This document shows, piece after piece, positions 1 through 8,528 of a stretch of 64,000 bases of DNA. The translations under genes and the position numbers were made by a program. Location: assembly GCF_002105195.1 (NCBI RefSeq), contig NZ_MUHU01000033.1, positions 47,887 to 111,886 on the forward strand, read 5' to 3'. The notes beneath the pieces are model-generated. The model saw nothing but the letters and a program-made list of their open reading frames with translations. It searched no databases and was not told the origin of the DNA. This DNA is from Derxia lacustris (GTDB lineage: Bacteria > Pseudomonadota > Gammaproteobacteria > Burkholderiales > Burkholderiaceae_E). Within the stretch, counting starts at the first letter, position 1. Every line of letters begins with the position of its first letter.

Positions 1-886
1 TGGGATGGCAGCCGGTCACCGCATGCGCGCCGGCCTGGGCCATCACGAAGGCGACCGGATTGGCCTCGTACATCAGGCGCAGCCGGCCGGCCTTGCGCGG
101 TTCCTTGTTGTCGCGCGGATAGAGGAAGACGCCGCCGCGCGTGATGATCCGGTGCGCCTCGGCGACCATGCTGGCGACCCAGCGCATGTTGAAGTCGCGG
201 CTGCGCGGGCCTTCGACACCGGCCACGCACTCGGCCACATAGCGCTGCACCGGCGCTTCCCAGAAGCGTTCGTTCGACGCGTTGATCGCGAACTCGCGGG
301 TGGCGGTCGGCACGCGGATCTCGTCGCGCGTCAGCACCCATTCGCCGTCGGCCGGGTTGAGCGTGAAGCTGGCTGCGCGCCCCGCGACCGCCACCACCAG
401 CGCCGTGGCCGGGCCGTACACCGCATAGCCGGCGGCGAGCTGGTTGCGACCGGCTTGCAGAAAGTCGTCGGCCGCCGGTTCGCGACCTGGCTCGGGATGC
501 GGCAGCACCGAGAAGATCGTGCCGATCGAGATGTTGGCGTCGATGTTGCTGGAGCCGTCGAGCGGATCGAACAGCACCAGATGCCAGCCGTCCGACGAAT
601 GGCGCGCCGAGACGATGGCTTCTTCCAGCTCCTCGCTCGCATAGCCGGCCACGCTGCGGCAGCCTTCCATCGCGGTCGACAGCAGCTCGTTGGTGTAGAC
701 GTCGAGCCGCTGTTGCGTCTCGCCCTGCACATTGCTGCTGCCGGCGCTGCCCACCAGGCCGATCAGCGGACCTTGCCGCGTGGCCTCGGCGATCAGCTGG
801 CAGCCGCCGGCAATCGCCAGCACGGTCTCGGTCAGGCCGCTGTCGCCGCCATGCCGGTCGAGCCAGTCCTTCAGTTCGTCGCTCAT
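1..886 (-). CDS. cbbF: Fructose-1,6-bisphosphatase class I (partial, C-terminus off the window)
   Basis: Hydrolyses fructose-1,6-bisphosphate to fructose-6-phosphate, a regeneration step of the Calvin cycle in the cytoplasm. About 295 codons are present. The last roughly 35 residues of a normal 330-residue class I enzyme lie beyond position 1. The class I metal and substrate loop is clear (FDPLDGSSNID, residues 106-116), as is an acidic EELEE patch at 85-89. The ATG at 886 overlaps the cbbX stop codon in an ATGA arrangement, so the two are translationally coupled. It is the last visible gene of the cbb operon. A housekeeping fbp elsewhere in the genome cannot be excluded, but the operon position favours the cbbF role. 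Confidence 0.93.
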   Translation of the reverse strand, partial: MSDELKDWLDRHGGDSGLTETVLAIAGGCQLIAEATRQGPLIGLVGSAGSSNVQGETQQRLDVYTNELLSTAMEGCRSVAGYASEELEEAIVSARHSSDGWHLVLFDPLDGSSNIDANISIGTIFSVLPHPEPGREPAADDFLQAGRNQLAAGYAVYGPATALVVAVAGRAASFTLNPADGEWVLTRDEIRVPTATREFAINASNERFWEAPVQRYVAECVAGVEGPRSRDFNMRWVASMVAEAHRIITRGGVFLYPRDNKEPRKAGRLRLMYEANPVAFVMAQAGAHAVTGCHP

Positions 887-1938
887 GCTGTTTCCCTCTG
901 GTTGTCGTCGAATTCGTTGGCCGCAGCGCTGCCGGCGTCGCCCGCGAAAACGCGGCTGGCGAGCACATCGGCGGCGGTGAGCGTGGTGAGGTCGTCCGCG
1001 CTGAGTACGCGGTCGCGGTCGGCAAACAGCCGGCCGGCCTGGCGCAGCCGGGCCCGGTCGAGCGCATTGCGCACGCTGCGGGCATTGGCGAAATGCGGCT
1101 GGCCGATGCGCTTGTCGAGATAGCGCGAGAAGGCTTCGCGCGCGCCGTCGTCGAAGCGGTAGTGCCGCTGCGACAGCATGGTTTCGCCGATGGTCAGCAG
1201 CTCGTCGCGGCCGTAGTCGGGAAAGTCGAGGTGATGCGCGATGCGCGACGACATGCCCGGATTGCTCTCGAAGAAGGTGTTCATGCGGTCGGCATAGCCG
1301 GCCAGGATCACCACCAGGTCGTCGCGGTTGTTCTCCATCACCTGAAGCAGTATTTCGATGGCCTCTTGGCCGTAGTCGCGCTCGTTCTCGGGCCGGTACA
1401 GGTAGTAGGCCTCGTCGATGAACAGCACGCCGCCCATCGCCTTCTTGAGGATTTCCTTGGTCTTGGGCGCGGTGTGGCCGATGTACTGGCCCACGAGGTC
1501 GTCGCGCGTCACCGCCACCAGATGACCCTTCCGCACATGGCCGAGGCGATGAAGGATTTCGGCCATGCGCATCGCCACCGTGGTCTTGCCGGTGCCGGGG
1601 TTGCCGGTAAAGCACATGTGCAGCGACGGCGTTTCGGCCTCCAGCCCGAGGTTGCGGCGCAGCCGGTCGATGACGAGCAGCGCGGCGATCTCGCGCACGC
1701 GGGTCTTGACCGGCACCAGGCCGACGAGGTCGCGGTCGAGTTCGTCGAGCGTGTCCTCGATGCGGGTCTCGGCGAGCACGCCGGCCACGGTGTTGGGCGG
1801 CGCGGGTTGCGCGGCCGGCTCGGCGGCGGCCGGCTTCGCTGCGGCCGTGGCCGGCTGGGCGGCGCCGGCCGCAGCGGTATTGCGCGTGGCCTGCAGGAAG
1901 GGCGCGGTGCCGTAGGGCAGGTCGGTGCGCGCATTCAT
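883..1938 (-). CDS. cbbX: CbbX, red-type RuBisCO activase (AAA+ ATPase)
   Basis: AAA+ motor that remodels inhibited red-type (form IC/ID) RuBisCO by pulling on the large-subunit C-terminus. It is 351 residues long. Walker A is GNPGTGKTT (112-120), Walker B is GGVLFIDEA (169-177), and a GQYIGHTAPKT segment (150-160) matches the CbbX pore and activator region. The first 50 residues are an Ala/Pro-rich extension not usual for CbbX, which is generally near 310 residues. An internal start cannot be excluded, but the ATG at 1938 forms an ATGA overlap with the rpe stop and is the natural coupled start. Pairing with a form IC cbbLS is expected. Confidence 0.93.
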   Translation of the reverse strand: MNARTDLPYGTAPFLQATRNTAAAGAAQPATAAAKPAAAEPAAQPAPPNTVAGVLAETRIEDTLDELDRDLVGLVPVKTRVREIAALLVIDRLRRNLGLEAETPSLHMCFTGNPGTGKTTVAMRMAEILHRLGHVRKGHLVAVTRDDLVGQYIGHTAPKTKEILKKAMGGVLFIDEAYYLYRPENERDYGQEAIEILLQVMENNRDDLVVILAGYADRMNTFFESNPGMSSRIAHHLDFPDYGRDELLTIGETMLSQRHYRFDDGAREAFSRYLDKRIGQPHFANARSVRNALDRARLRQAGRLFADRDRVLSADDLTTLTAADVLASRVFAGDAGSAAANEFDDNQRETA

Positions 1939-2699
1939 GCAAGGCTCCCCACCAGCTGGCGCGGGCCGGCCGCCGGCAGCGAGATGGTGTCGTCGCCGAG
2001 CGGCTGGGGCTGGCTGTCGAAGGGCGCGAGCGCATTGCGCAGCTGGCGGATCGCCTCGAAGCGGTCGGCCGGCTTGAAGATCGCCGAACCCGCCACGAAG
2101 GTGTCGGCGCCGGCGCTGGCCGCGCGGCCGATGTTCTCGGCCGTGATGCCGCCGTCGACCTCGATGCGGATGCTGCGGCCGCTGGCCTCGACGATGCGGC
2201 GCGCGCGTTCGATCTTGCGCAGCGATGCATCGATGAAGCTCTGGCCGCCGAAGCCCGGATTGACGCTCATGATGAGCACCAGATCGACCTTCTCGACCAC
2301 CCATTCCAGCAGGTCGAGCGGCGAGCCGGGATTGAAGGCCAGCCCGGCCTTGCAGCCCGCCGCGCGGATCGATTGCAGCGTGCGGTCCACATGCTGGGTG
2401 GCCTCGGGATGGAAGCTGATGTAGTCGGCGCCGGCGGCTGCAAACGCTGCCGCGAGCGAATCGACCGGCGTGGTCATCAGATGCACATCCATCGGCGCCG
2501 AGCTGCCGTCGGCGCGCCGGGTGTGGCGCTTGAGCGCCTCGCAGACCATCGGGCCCACGGTGAGATTGGGGACGTAATGGTTGTCCATCACGTCGAAATG
2601 GATCCAGTCGGCGCCGGCCGCGATGACTTCGCGGGTCTCATCGCCGAGACGGGCGAAATCGGCCGACAGCAGGCTGGGGGCGATGCGGAACTTCGACAT
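1935..2699 (-). CDS. rpe: Ribulose-phosphate 3-epimerase
   Basis: Interconverts ribulose-5-phosphate and xylulose-5-phosphate in the Calvin cycle and pentose phosphate pathway. The 254-residue TIM barrel carries the family residues: PSLLSADF near the N-terminus, H34 and D36 (WIHFDVMD), H73 (MDVHLM), and the EVDGGI loop with its catalytic Asp. It is about 25 residues longer than usual, with a small insertion at 62-69 (RADGSSA) and a C-terminal tail. The stop overlaps the cbbX start by 4 bp. In the cbb context it corresponds to cbbE. The order L-S-E-X-F differs from the common L-S-X-Y-E-Z-F order. Confidence 0.95.
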   Translation of the reverse strand: MSKFRIAPSLLSADFARLGDETREVIAAGADWIHFDVMDNHYVPNLTVGPMVCEALKRHTRRADGSSAPMDVHLMTTPVDSLAAAFAAAGADYISFHPEATQHVDRTLQSIRAAGCKAGLAFNPGSPLDLLEWVVEKVDLVLIMSVNPGFGGQSFIDASLRKIERARRIVEASGRSIRIEVDGGITAENIGRAASAGADTFVAGSAIFKPADRFEAIRQLRNALAPFDSQPQPLGDDTISLPAAGPRQLVGSLA

Positions 2700-2982
2700 G
2701 GCGTTTCATCCGGCAAGGGCTCCGCCACGACGCCCGGCAGGAGCGGGCGAAGGGCGGTGCGGAAGGAAAAACTGCGGGCGCGCGGGGCTGGGCCGCGAGG
2801 CAATGCAGCCAGCCGCGATCGGGCTCGCAGAAACGGTCAGGCCTGACGGAGGCGGACGGTGCGGCGCCGCTGCGCGGGCCGGAGGCGGAGGGAACGCCGC
2901 CGGTCAGCGCGAGGGAGGCCGCGCAGGCGTCGGGCAGTGCCGGGGCCGGCGCCTGCGCGGGCGGTGCCGCGCCGTCCGCGCG

Positions 2983-3429
2983 TCAGCCCTTGGCGCCGTA
3001 GCGCTCGCGTTCGGGCTGGTTGGTGGCGTAGGAGCGCACCGAGTAGCGCATCGTGCGGCCGACCGTGTCCATGCGTTCGAGCTGGAAGCCGGGCTCGACC
3101 GCCGGACGATTGACGATGAAGCTCATCGTGATCGTCTCGACGTTGCGCGTGGAGTCGAAGGCCATCATGCGGATGTAGTGGCTCGGGAAGGTTTCGCGGC
3201 AGGCCTTCAGTTCCAGCATCACGCCGGCGGCGTCATGCAGATCGAACATCGGGTGGCCGAACATTTCCCAGTAGGTGTTGCGCGGGTGCGGATCGTCGGT
3301 GTACTCGACGCTCCAGGCATAGCCCTTCTCAAGGCCGTATTCGATCTGGGCCGAGATTTCCTCGTCGGTCAGGTCGGGCAGAAAGCTGAACTGGCCTTGC
3401 GTGAGGCGGCCGGTCGGGTTGGTCATCAT
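2983..3429 (-). CDS. cbbS: RuBisCO small subunit, form IC
   Basis: Small subunit of the L8S8 CO2-fixing enzyme. It is 148 residues from the ATG at 3429, preceded 8 nt upstream by GAGGAG (3438-3443). A second ATG follows directly at 3426. An upstream in-frame ATG at 3474 lacks this Shine-Dalgarno and would add 15 basic residues. The sequence shows the red-type features: an N-terminal QGQFSFLPDLTDEEI segment, the YWEMFGHPMFDL core, and a C-terminal extension (RTMRYSVRSY and beyond) that forms the beta-hairpin typical of form IC/ID. It lies 84 bp downstream of cbbL. Confidence 0.96.
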   Translation of the reverse strand: MMTNPTGRLTQGQFSFLPDLTDEEISAQIEYGLEKGYAWSVEYTDDPHPRNTYWEMFGHPMFDLHDAAGVMLELKACRETFPSHYIRMMAFDSTRNVETITMSFIVNRPAVEPGFQLERMDTVGRTMRYSVRSYATNQPERERYGAKG

Positions 3430-3513
3430 GGTCGTGTCTCCTCGGATTCGGTGGGCTGCCCGCGCGGCTCGCATGGCCGATGGCGTGGCGGTCGCGGCGG
3501 GCTCGGGCGTCGT

Positions 3514-4980
3514 TCAGGCCACGCTCGGCGTCACGGCGTAATCGCTGGTGTCGGTGGACGTGTAGTTGAAGCTGATCTCGCCCCAGGTATCGAGCGCCTG
3601 CTTGAGCGGCGAACACCATTGCGCGGCGGCGCGGAGGATTTCCGGGCCTTCGTTCTTGATGTCGCGGCCTTCGTTGCGCGCCTTGACCATGACTTCGAGC
3701 GCCACGCGGTTGGCGGTCGCGCCGGCCTGGATGCCCTGCGGATGGCCGATCGTGCCGCCGCCGAACTGGAGAATCACGTCGTCGCCGAACAGGTCGATCA
3801 ATTGATGCATTTGCCCTGCATGAATGCCGCCCGAGGCGACCGGCATGATCTTCTTGAGGTCGGCCCAGTCCTGGTCGAAGTACAGACCGCGCGGCAGATC
3901 CTGCTTGGTGAACGAGTCGCGGCAGACGTTGTAGTAGCCCTGCACCGTCATCGGGTCGCCTTCGAGCTTGCCGACCGCCGTGCCGGTGTGAAGGTGATCG
4001 CAGCCGGCCAGGCGCAGCCACTTGGCAATCACGCGGAAGCTCACGCCGTGGCTCTTCTGCCGGGTGTAGGTGCCATGACCGGCACGGTGCATGTGCATGA
4101 TCATGTCGTTCTTGCGGCACCAGTTGGCCATGCTCTGGATCGCGGTCCAGCCGATCACGAGGTCGACCATGATCACGACCGAGCCGAGTTCCTTGGCGAA
4201 TTCGGCGCGCTCGTACATGTCTTCCATCGTCGCGCCGGTGATGTTGAGGTACGAGCCCTTCACCTCGCCCGTGGCGGCGCTGGCCTTGTTGACCGCGTCC
4301 ATCACGTACAGGAAGCGGTCGCGCCAGTGCATGAACGGCTGCGAGTTGATGTTCTCGTCGTCCTTCATGAAGTCGAGGCCGCCCTTGAGGCCTTCGTACA
4401 CCACGCGGCCGTAGTTGCGACCGCTCAGGCCGAGCTTGGGCTTGGTGGTGGCGCCGAGCAGCGGACGGCCGAACTTGTCGAGCCGTTCGCGTTCGACCAC
4501 CAGGCCGGTCGGCGGGCCCTTGAAGGTCTTGACGTAGGCAACCGGGATGCGGATGTCTTCGAGCCGCGCGGCCTTGAGCGGCTTGAAGCTGAACACGTTG
4601 CCGATCAGGCTCGCCGTCATGTTGGCGATCGAGCCTTCCTCGAACAGGATGATGTCGTAGGCGACCCAGGCGAAGTACTGGCCGGGATTGTTGGGCACCG
4701 GCTCGACCTTGTAGGCCTTGGCGCGGTAGCTGTCGCAGGCGGTCAGGCGGTCGGTCCAGACGACGGTCCAGGTGGCGGTGCTCGATTCGCCGGCGACCGC
4801 TGCGGCGGCCTCGATCGGATCGACGCCATCCTGCGGCGTGATGCGGAACAGGCACAGCGTGTCGGTGTCCTTCGGCACGTAGTCGGCATCCCAGTAGCCC
4901 ATCTGGCGGTACTTCAGGACACCGGCGCTGTAGCGCTTCTTCGCGTCGGTGATGACGCCTTGGTCCACGGCAGTGTTCAT
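3514..4980 (-). CDS. cbbL: RuBisCO large subunit, form IC (red type)
   Basis: Carboxylates ribulose-1,5-bisphosphate. It is 488 residues, the usual length for form IC. Catalytic motifs are intact: K180 in GATTKPKLG, carbamylated K206 with D208 and E209 in GLDFMKDDEN, H298 in HMHRAGHG, loop-6 K338 in GKLEGDP, the SGGIHAGQMH phosphate site, and GGGTIGHPQG. The ATG at 4980 is chosen over an in-frame upstream ATG because GAGAGGAGACAGC lies just 5' of it and the protein then starts like its relatives (MNTAVDQG). First gene of the cbb operon, transcribed away from cbbR. Confidence 0.98.
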   Translation of the reverse strand: MNTAVDQGVITDAKKRYSAGVLKYRQMGYWDADYVPKDTDTLCLFRITPQDGVDPIEAAAAVAGESSTATWTVVWTDRLTACDSYRAKAYKVEPVPNNPGQYFAWVAYDIILFEEGSIANMTASLIGNVFSFKPLKAARLEDIRIPVAYVKTFKGPPTGLVVERERLDKFGRPLLGATTKPKLGLSGRNYGRVVYEGLKGGLDFMKDDENINSQPFMHWRDRFLYVMDAVNKASAATGEVKGSYLNITGATMEDMYERAEFAKELGSVVIMVDLVIGWTAIQSMANWCRKNDMIMHMHRAGHGTYTRQKSHGVSFRVIAKWLRLAGCDHLHTGTAVGKLEGDPMTVQGYYNVCRDSFTKQDLPRGLYFDQDWADLKKIMPVASGGIHAGQMHQLIDLFGDDVILQFGGGTIGHPQGIQAGATANRVALEVMVKARNEGRDIKNEGPEILRAAAQWCSPLKQALDTWGEISFNYTSTDTSDYAVTPSVA

Positions 4981-5062
4981 GCTGTCTCCTCTCGTCGAGC
5001 GGTGGTTGTCGTTCGTTGAGAGGAAGTCTCGGCGTGACATCCGTTCAGGAAAAGTCAAACTT

Positions 5063-5081
5063 GCTTACCGCTGACGTAAGC
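5063..5081. promoter_or_regulatory. Probable CbbR (LysR-type) binding box
   Basis: The cbbL-cbbR intergenic region contains the perfect inverted repeat GCTTAC-N7-GTAAGC. It includes the T-N11-A spacing (T5066, A5078) typical of LysR-family operators. It lies between the divergent cbbL start (4980) and the cbbR ATG (5113), where CbbR boxes are found in other bacteria. That CbbR binds here is an inference from position and motif. Confidence 0.65.
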
Positions 5082-5112
5082 TTTGGCTGATGAATCAATC
5101 CGCCAATCGCCG

Positions 5113-6054
5113 ATGAAGAACGTCACCTTCCGCCAACTGCGCGTGTTCAACGAGGTGGCGCGGCATCTGAGCTTTGCGCGCGCCGCCGAGGAGCTGCATC
5201 TCACGCCGCCGGCGGTGTCGATGCAGGTGAAGGAGCTGGAAGAGAACGTCGGCATGCCGCTGTTCGACCGCAGCGGCCGCACCGTGTCGCTCACGACCGT
5301 GGGCGAATACGTGCTGGTCTACGCCCGCAAACTGCTCGGCACGCTGCGCGACGCCGAGGACTTGCTGGCGCGCTTGCAGCGCATCGACGTGGGTCTGCTG
5401 CACATCGGCATGGTGAGCACGGCGAGCCATTTCGTGCCGCGCCTGCTGGCCGATTTCACGCGCGAGCATCCGGGCGTGGAAGTGCGCATCAGCGTCGGCA
5501 ACCGCGAGCAGCTGATGGCGATGATGACGCGCAACGAGGTCGAGCTGGCCATCATGGGCCGGCCGCCCAAGGAGGTGGCGACGCGCGCCGAGCCCTTCGC
5601 CGCGCATCCGCATGTTTTTGTTGCGCCGCCAGATCATCCGTCGCTCAACGTCGGTCATCCGCCGGTGCATGCGCTGGCGCCCTACAACTTCATCGTGCGC
5701 GAGCGCGGCTCGGGCACGCGCGCGGCGATGGAGCATTTCTTCGAGGAGGCGCGCTTCACGCCCAACGTGGCGATGGAAGTGGCCGGCAACGAGGTCATCA
5801 AGCAGGCGGTCATGGCCGGCATCGGGCTCAGCGTGCTGTCGCTGCACACGCTGGGGCTGGAGCTGGACGCCGGCCGCATCGCGGTCATCGAGGTGGAAGG
5901 CACGCCGATCGTGCGCAGCTGGAACCTGGTGCATGTGCAGAGCCGCACCCTGTCGCCGGTGGCCGAGGCCTTCCGCTACTACGTGCTTGAGCATGGCGAG
6001 GCGCTGCTAGCCCATGAATTTGGTGCGCTGCAACCGCGCCGCACCGGCAACTGA
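5113..6054 (+). CDS. cbbR: CbbR, LysR-type activator of the cbb operon
   Basis: LysR-family regulator of 313 residues. The N-terminal winged helix-turn-helix covers about residues 1-65 (TFRQLRVFNEVARHLSFARA, then HLTPPAVSMQVKELE). The rest is a periplasmic-binding-protein-like effector domain, which in CbbR proteins senses Calvin-cycle metabolites or redox state. A TTG at 5083 would extend it by 10 residues but would overlap the operator region. The ATG at 5113 gives the family-typical start. Its divergent placement from cbbL supports the assignment and autoregulation from the shared region. Confidence 0.93.
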   Translation: MKNVTFRQLRVFNEVARHLSFARAAEELHLTPPAVSMQVKELEENVGMPLFDRSGRTVSLTTVGEYVLVYARKLLGTLRDAEDLLARLQRIDVGLLHIGMVSTASHFVPRLLADFTREHPGVEVRISVGNREQLMAMMTRNEVELAIMGRPPKEVATRAEPFAAHPHVFVAPPDHPSLNVGHPPVHALAPYNFIVRERGSGTRAAMEHFFEEARFTPNVAMEVAGNEVIKQAVMAGIGLSVLSLHTLGLELDAGRIAVIEVEGTPIVRSWNLVHVQSRTLSPVAEAFRYYVLEHGEALLAHEFGALQPRRTGN

Positions 6055-6062
6055 GGCCGTCG

Positions 6063-6497
6063 TCAGTGGCGCTTGCCGACGCTGAACTGCTCGCAGAAAC
6101 CGCGCAGCAATGCGACCGCGCCATAGTTGTCGGTCAGCGTGTCCAGCGTCACCGGCGGGCATTCGTCGCGGCAGAGCACCACCGGCTCTCCGAGGCCGTC
6201 GAGATGGATCAGGCCGAGCGACCAGGCGGCAAAGCTGCGCGTGGGCACCGGCGTGTCGATGAGGGTGATGACATTGGTGTGGCGCGGGTCGCGGCAGATG
6301 GAGCCGTACACCGCCACGATGGCGTCGGACGGCCCTTCGATGGCCTGCATGAAGTTGCCGTCGCGGTAGAGCAGCAGGCCGGTGATGCCGAGCTGCGCAT
6401 TGCGGTCGCGGCTTTGCACCAGCAAGGCGGCAATGTCGGCTTCCGTCATGGGCTGGGTGGCGCTGCTGACGTAAAGCACCAGTTGTAAGTGAGTCAT
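6063..6497 (-). CDS. BLUF-domain blue-light sensor protein
   Basis: Short BLUF protein (144 residues) that should bind FAD and respond to blue light. The photocycle residues are present: Y9 (LVLYVSSA), N33 (SRDRNAQLGITG), Q51 (DGNFMQAIEG) and a tryptophan at 92. There is no fused output domain after the BLUF fold, only about 45 residues of tail, so it would act through a partner protein that cannot be identified here. It is convergent with cbbR with an 8-bp gap. The upstream 145 bp to the kinase gene is non-coding. A second light-sensor gene (CarH/LitR type) lies at 56930-57898. Confidence 0.9.
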   Translation of the reverse strand: MTHLQLVLYVSSATQPMTEADIAALLVQSRDRNAQLGITGLLLYRDGNFMQAIEGPSDAIVAVYGSICRDPRHTNVITLIDTPVPTRSFAAWSLGLIHLDGLGEPVVLCRDECPPVTLDTLTDNYGAVALLRGFCEQFSVGKRH

Positions 6498-6642
6498 TGC
6501 CGGGCGGGTTCGGGGGAGTGATCGTTCCCGGCTTGGCAGATCGGGACGGCGTGCGTGCCGGATTGTCCGTATAGCTTCGGGTCAGTGACGACTCGAGCGT
6601 GCAATTTCGTGCGGCGCCGCAGCAATTTCCGCCATACGGCTT

Positions 6643-8019
6643 TCACGAGGGTTGCAGCGGCAACATCGGCGCGATTTTTTCGAGCGGCAGCTCGACCGTG
6701 AATACCGCGCCGCCGCCCGGCGCGCTGGCCGCCAGCAGCCGTCCGCCGTGCTGCTCGACGATGCCGTAGCTGATCGACAGTCCCAGTCCCGTGCCCTTGC
6801 CGACCGGCTTGGTCGTGTAGAAGGGATCGAAGATGCGACCGAGCAGCGGCGCCGGAATGCCCGGCCCGTTGTCGGCAAAGCGCACGCTCACCGTGCCGGC
6901 ATCGAGCCGGCTGGCGGCGATGTCGAGCGCCGGCGCCTCGACGCCGGCGGCGCTGGTCGCATCCCAGGCGTTCTGGATCAGGTTCATGAATACCTGCATC
7001 AGCTGGCCGGCCGAGCCATGCACCAGGCAGCCGTCGAAGCCGCGCTGGGTGACCGCAAACCGCCCGCCCGTGCCCTTGCCGACCCACAGCACCGCGCGCG
7101 CCACCACGTCGGCCAGATCGACCGCGCGTGCCTCCTCGCGGTCCATCGCCGAGAAGCGCTTGAGCCCGGCGACGATCTCGGCGGTGCGGGTCGCGCCTTC
7201 GAGCGTGCCCTCGATCAGCGACGGGAAATCGGCCAGCGTCCGGTCGATCTTGAGATGGGCGCGCAGCCGTTCGGCCTCGGCGGGCGGCACCTCGGCATGC
7301 AGCGCCGCCAGGTAGTCGCCGAGCCGTTCGCAATAGCGCTTGAGCGCATGCACATTGCCGAGCACGAAGCTGATCGGATTGTTCAGCTCATGCGCCACGC
7401 CGGCCACCAGCCGGCCGAGCGAGGCCATCTTTTCGGAGTGCAGCAGCTGGGCCTGGGTCTGCTTGAGCGCGTTGTGCGCATCCTGCAACTGCTGATAGGC
7501 GCGGCGCAGCTCGCCGACCGGCCGGCCGACGAACACGAAGCCCGAGCGCTGGCCGTTGGCGTCGAAGCGCGACGAGCAATGCACCTCGACCGGCACCGCA
7601 TTGCCGGCGGCATCGCGCAGATGCAGTTCGACGGGCTCGCGCGCCGCGCGCGGCCCGGCCAGCGCCGCGCTGTGCGTGAGCGCGCGCACGGCGGCCTCGT
7701 CGTCGGGCCGCGCCAGCAGCTCGGCCATGCGCCGGCCGCGCAGCTCGGCCTCGCTGCGGCCGACCAGATCGCGCAGCGCATCGTTGCTGTCCTGGATCTC
7801 GCCGTTCTCGGCGCAGGCCAGCACCAGATCGCTCATCGCGCTCAGCACGCTGAAGATGAAGCGGTGCGATTCCTCCAGCTCGGCGTTCTTCTGCTCGAGC
7901 GCGATCTCATCCTCGATCAGGCGCGAATACACCTCGTCCATCTTGTGGATGACATCGACCCAGGCGGCCTCGTCGAGGCCCTCGGCGGGCGGGTGCGGCG
8001 GCACAGGCGGGGCGGTCAT
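6643..8019 (-). CDS. PAS histidine kinase, HupT/HoxJ-like, orphan
   Basis: Soluble sensor kinase of 458 residues. It has an N-terminal helical region, a PAS domain (about 55-165), a coiled coil (about 170-200), a HisKA domain with phosphoacceptor H210 in GVAHELNNPISF, and a HATPase with N box (NLIQNAWDA), G1 box (DNGPGIP) and G2 box (GKGTGLGLS). The segment after the H box and the GLKRFSAMDRE stretch resemble HupT/HoxJ, the kinases of uptake-hydrogenase H2 sensing; that is from family memory, not a search. There are no transmembrane segments. No response regulator or hydrogenase gene is adjacent, so the signal and partner are unknown. Confidence 0.82.
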   Translation of the reverse strand: MTAPPVPPHPPAEGLDEAAWVDVIHKMDEVYSRLIEDEIALEQKNAELEESHRFIFSVLSAMSDLVLACAENGEIQDSNDALRDLVGRSEAELRGRRMAELLARPDDEAAVRALTHSAALAGPRAAREPVELHLRDAAGNAVPVEVHCSSRFDANGQRSGFVFVGRPVGELRRAYQQLQDAHNALKQTQAQLLHSEKMASLGRLVAGVAHELNNPISFVLGNVHALKRYCERLGDYLAALHAEVPPAEAERLRAHLKIDRTLADFPSLIEGTLEGATRTAEIVAGLKRFSAMDREEARAVDLADVVARAVLWVGKGTGGRFAVTQRGFDGCLVHGSAGQLMQVFMNLIQNAWDATSAAGVEAPALDIAASRLDAGTVSVRFADNGPGIPAPLLGRIFDPFYTTKPVGKGTGLGLSISYGIVEQHGGRLLAASAPGGGAVFTVELPLEKIAPMLPLQPS

Positions 8020-8222
8020 GGCTTGAGGCGGATCAAGGAGGCGCGATGCGACGGCACGGTTTTCGCTGAAACCGGCTGCAAACGGCAGGCGGCGCCGGGA
8101 TTTGTCGGGTTGGCTTCAAAACCTACAGCACGGCGCCGCCGCCGGAAACAGCGCGATGCAGCGACATCGCGACATGGCGCGAACTCCGATTCAACTCACT
8201 CAGGCATCCCGGGAGCACGAAG

Positions 8223-8525
8223 ATGGCCACCACCACCTACAAGACGCTGGTCGATACCAGGACCACCCCCGAGGGCGCGGCCCTCGTCGTGTGCGAAGGC
8301 ACGCGCAAGGGCAGCTACAACGACACCTGCCGCGGCACGGTGTTCCAGTGCGAATGCGGCGCCACCGGCTGCCAGCAGACCAAGGACCATCTCTGCTCGG
8401 ACCAGGGCTTCAGCATGAGCGGCAAGTGCTACAAGTGCGGCGTGTCCAACAAGTTCAAGGCCTTGGCCATCGGTGCCTATGTCAACCAGGCCGAGTTCTG
8501 GGCCAAGTACAGCGAAAAGGCGTAA
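8223..8525 (+). CDS. Small Cys-rich protein of unknown function
   Basis: A 100-residue protein I do not recognise. It has eight cysteines at 24, 36, 43, 45, 50, 58, 69 and 72, including a CxC (FQCECG) and a CxxC (GKCYKCG). The spacing could hold zinc or an iron-sulfur cluster, but no known pattern fits exactly. There is no signal peptide or membrane segment, so it is probably cytoplasmic. A GGGAG-like ribosome site precedes the ATG. It is followed after 3 nt by the next small gene and almost certainly co-transcribed with it. Confidence 0.75.
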   Translation: MATTTYKTLVDTRTTPEGAALVVCEGTRKGSYNDTCRGTVFQCECGATGCQQTKDHLCSDQGFSMSGKCYKCGVSNKFKALAIGAYVNQAEFWAKYSEKA

Positions 8526-8528
8526 ATC

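Noticed and set aside
2581..5019. An 812-codon plus-strand reading frame opposite cbbL and cbbS
   Set aside because: It is antisense to clearly conserved RuBisCO genes, has Arg/Gly/Ala/His-rich shadow composition and no domain. Many similar long frames occur opposite real genes in this GC-rich DNA (for example 43174-46161 and 33093-36317).
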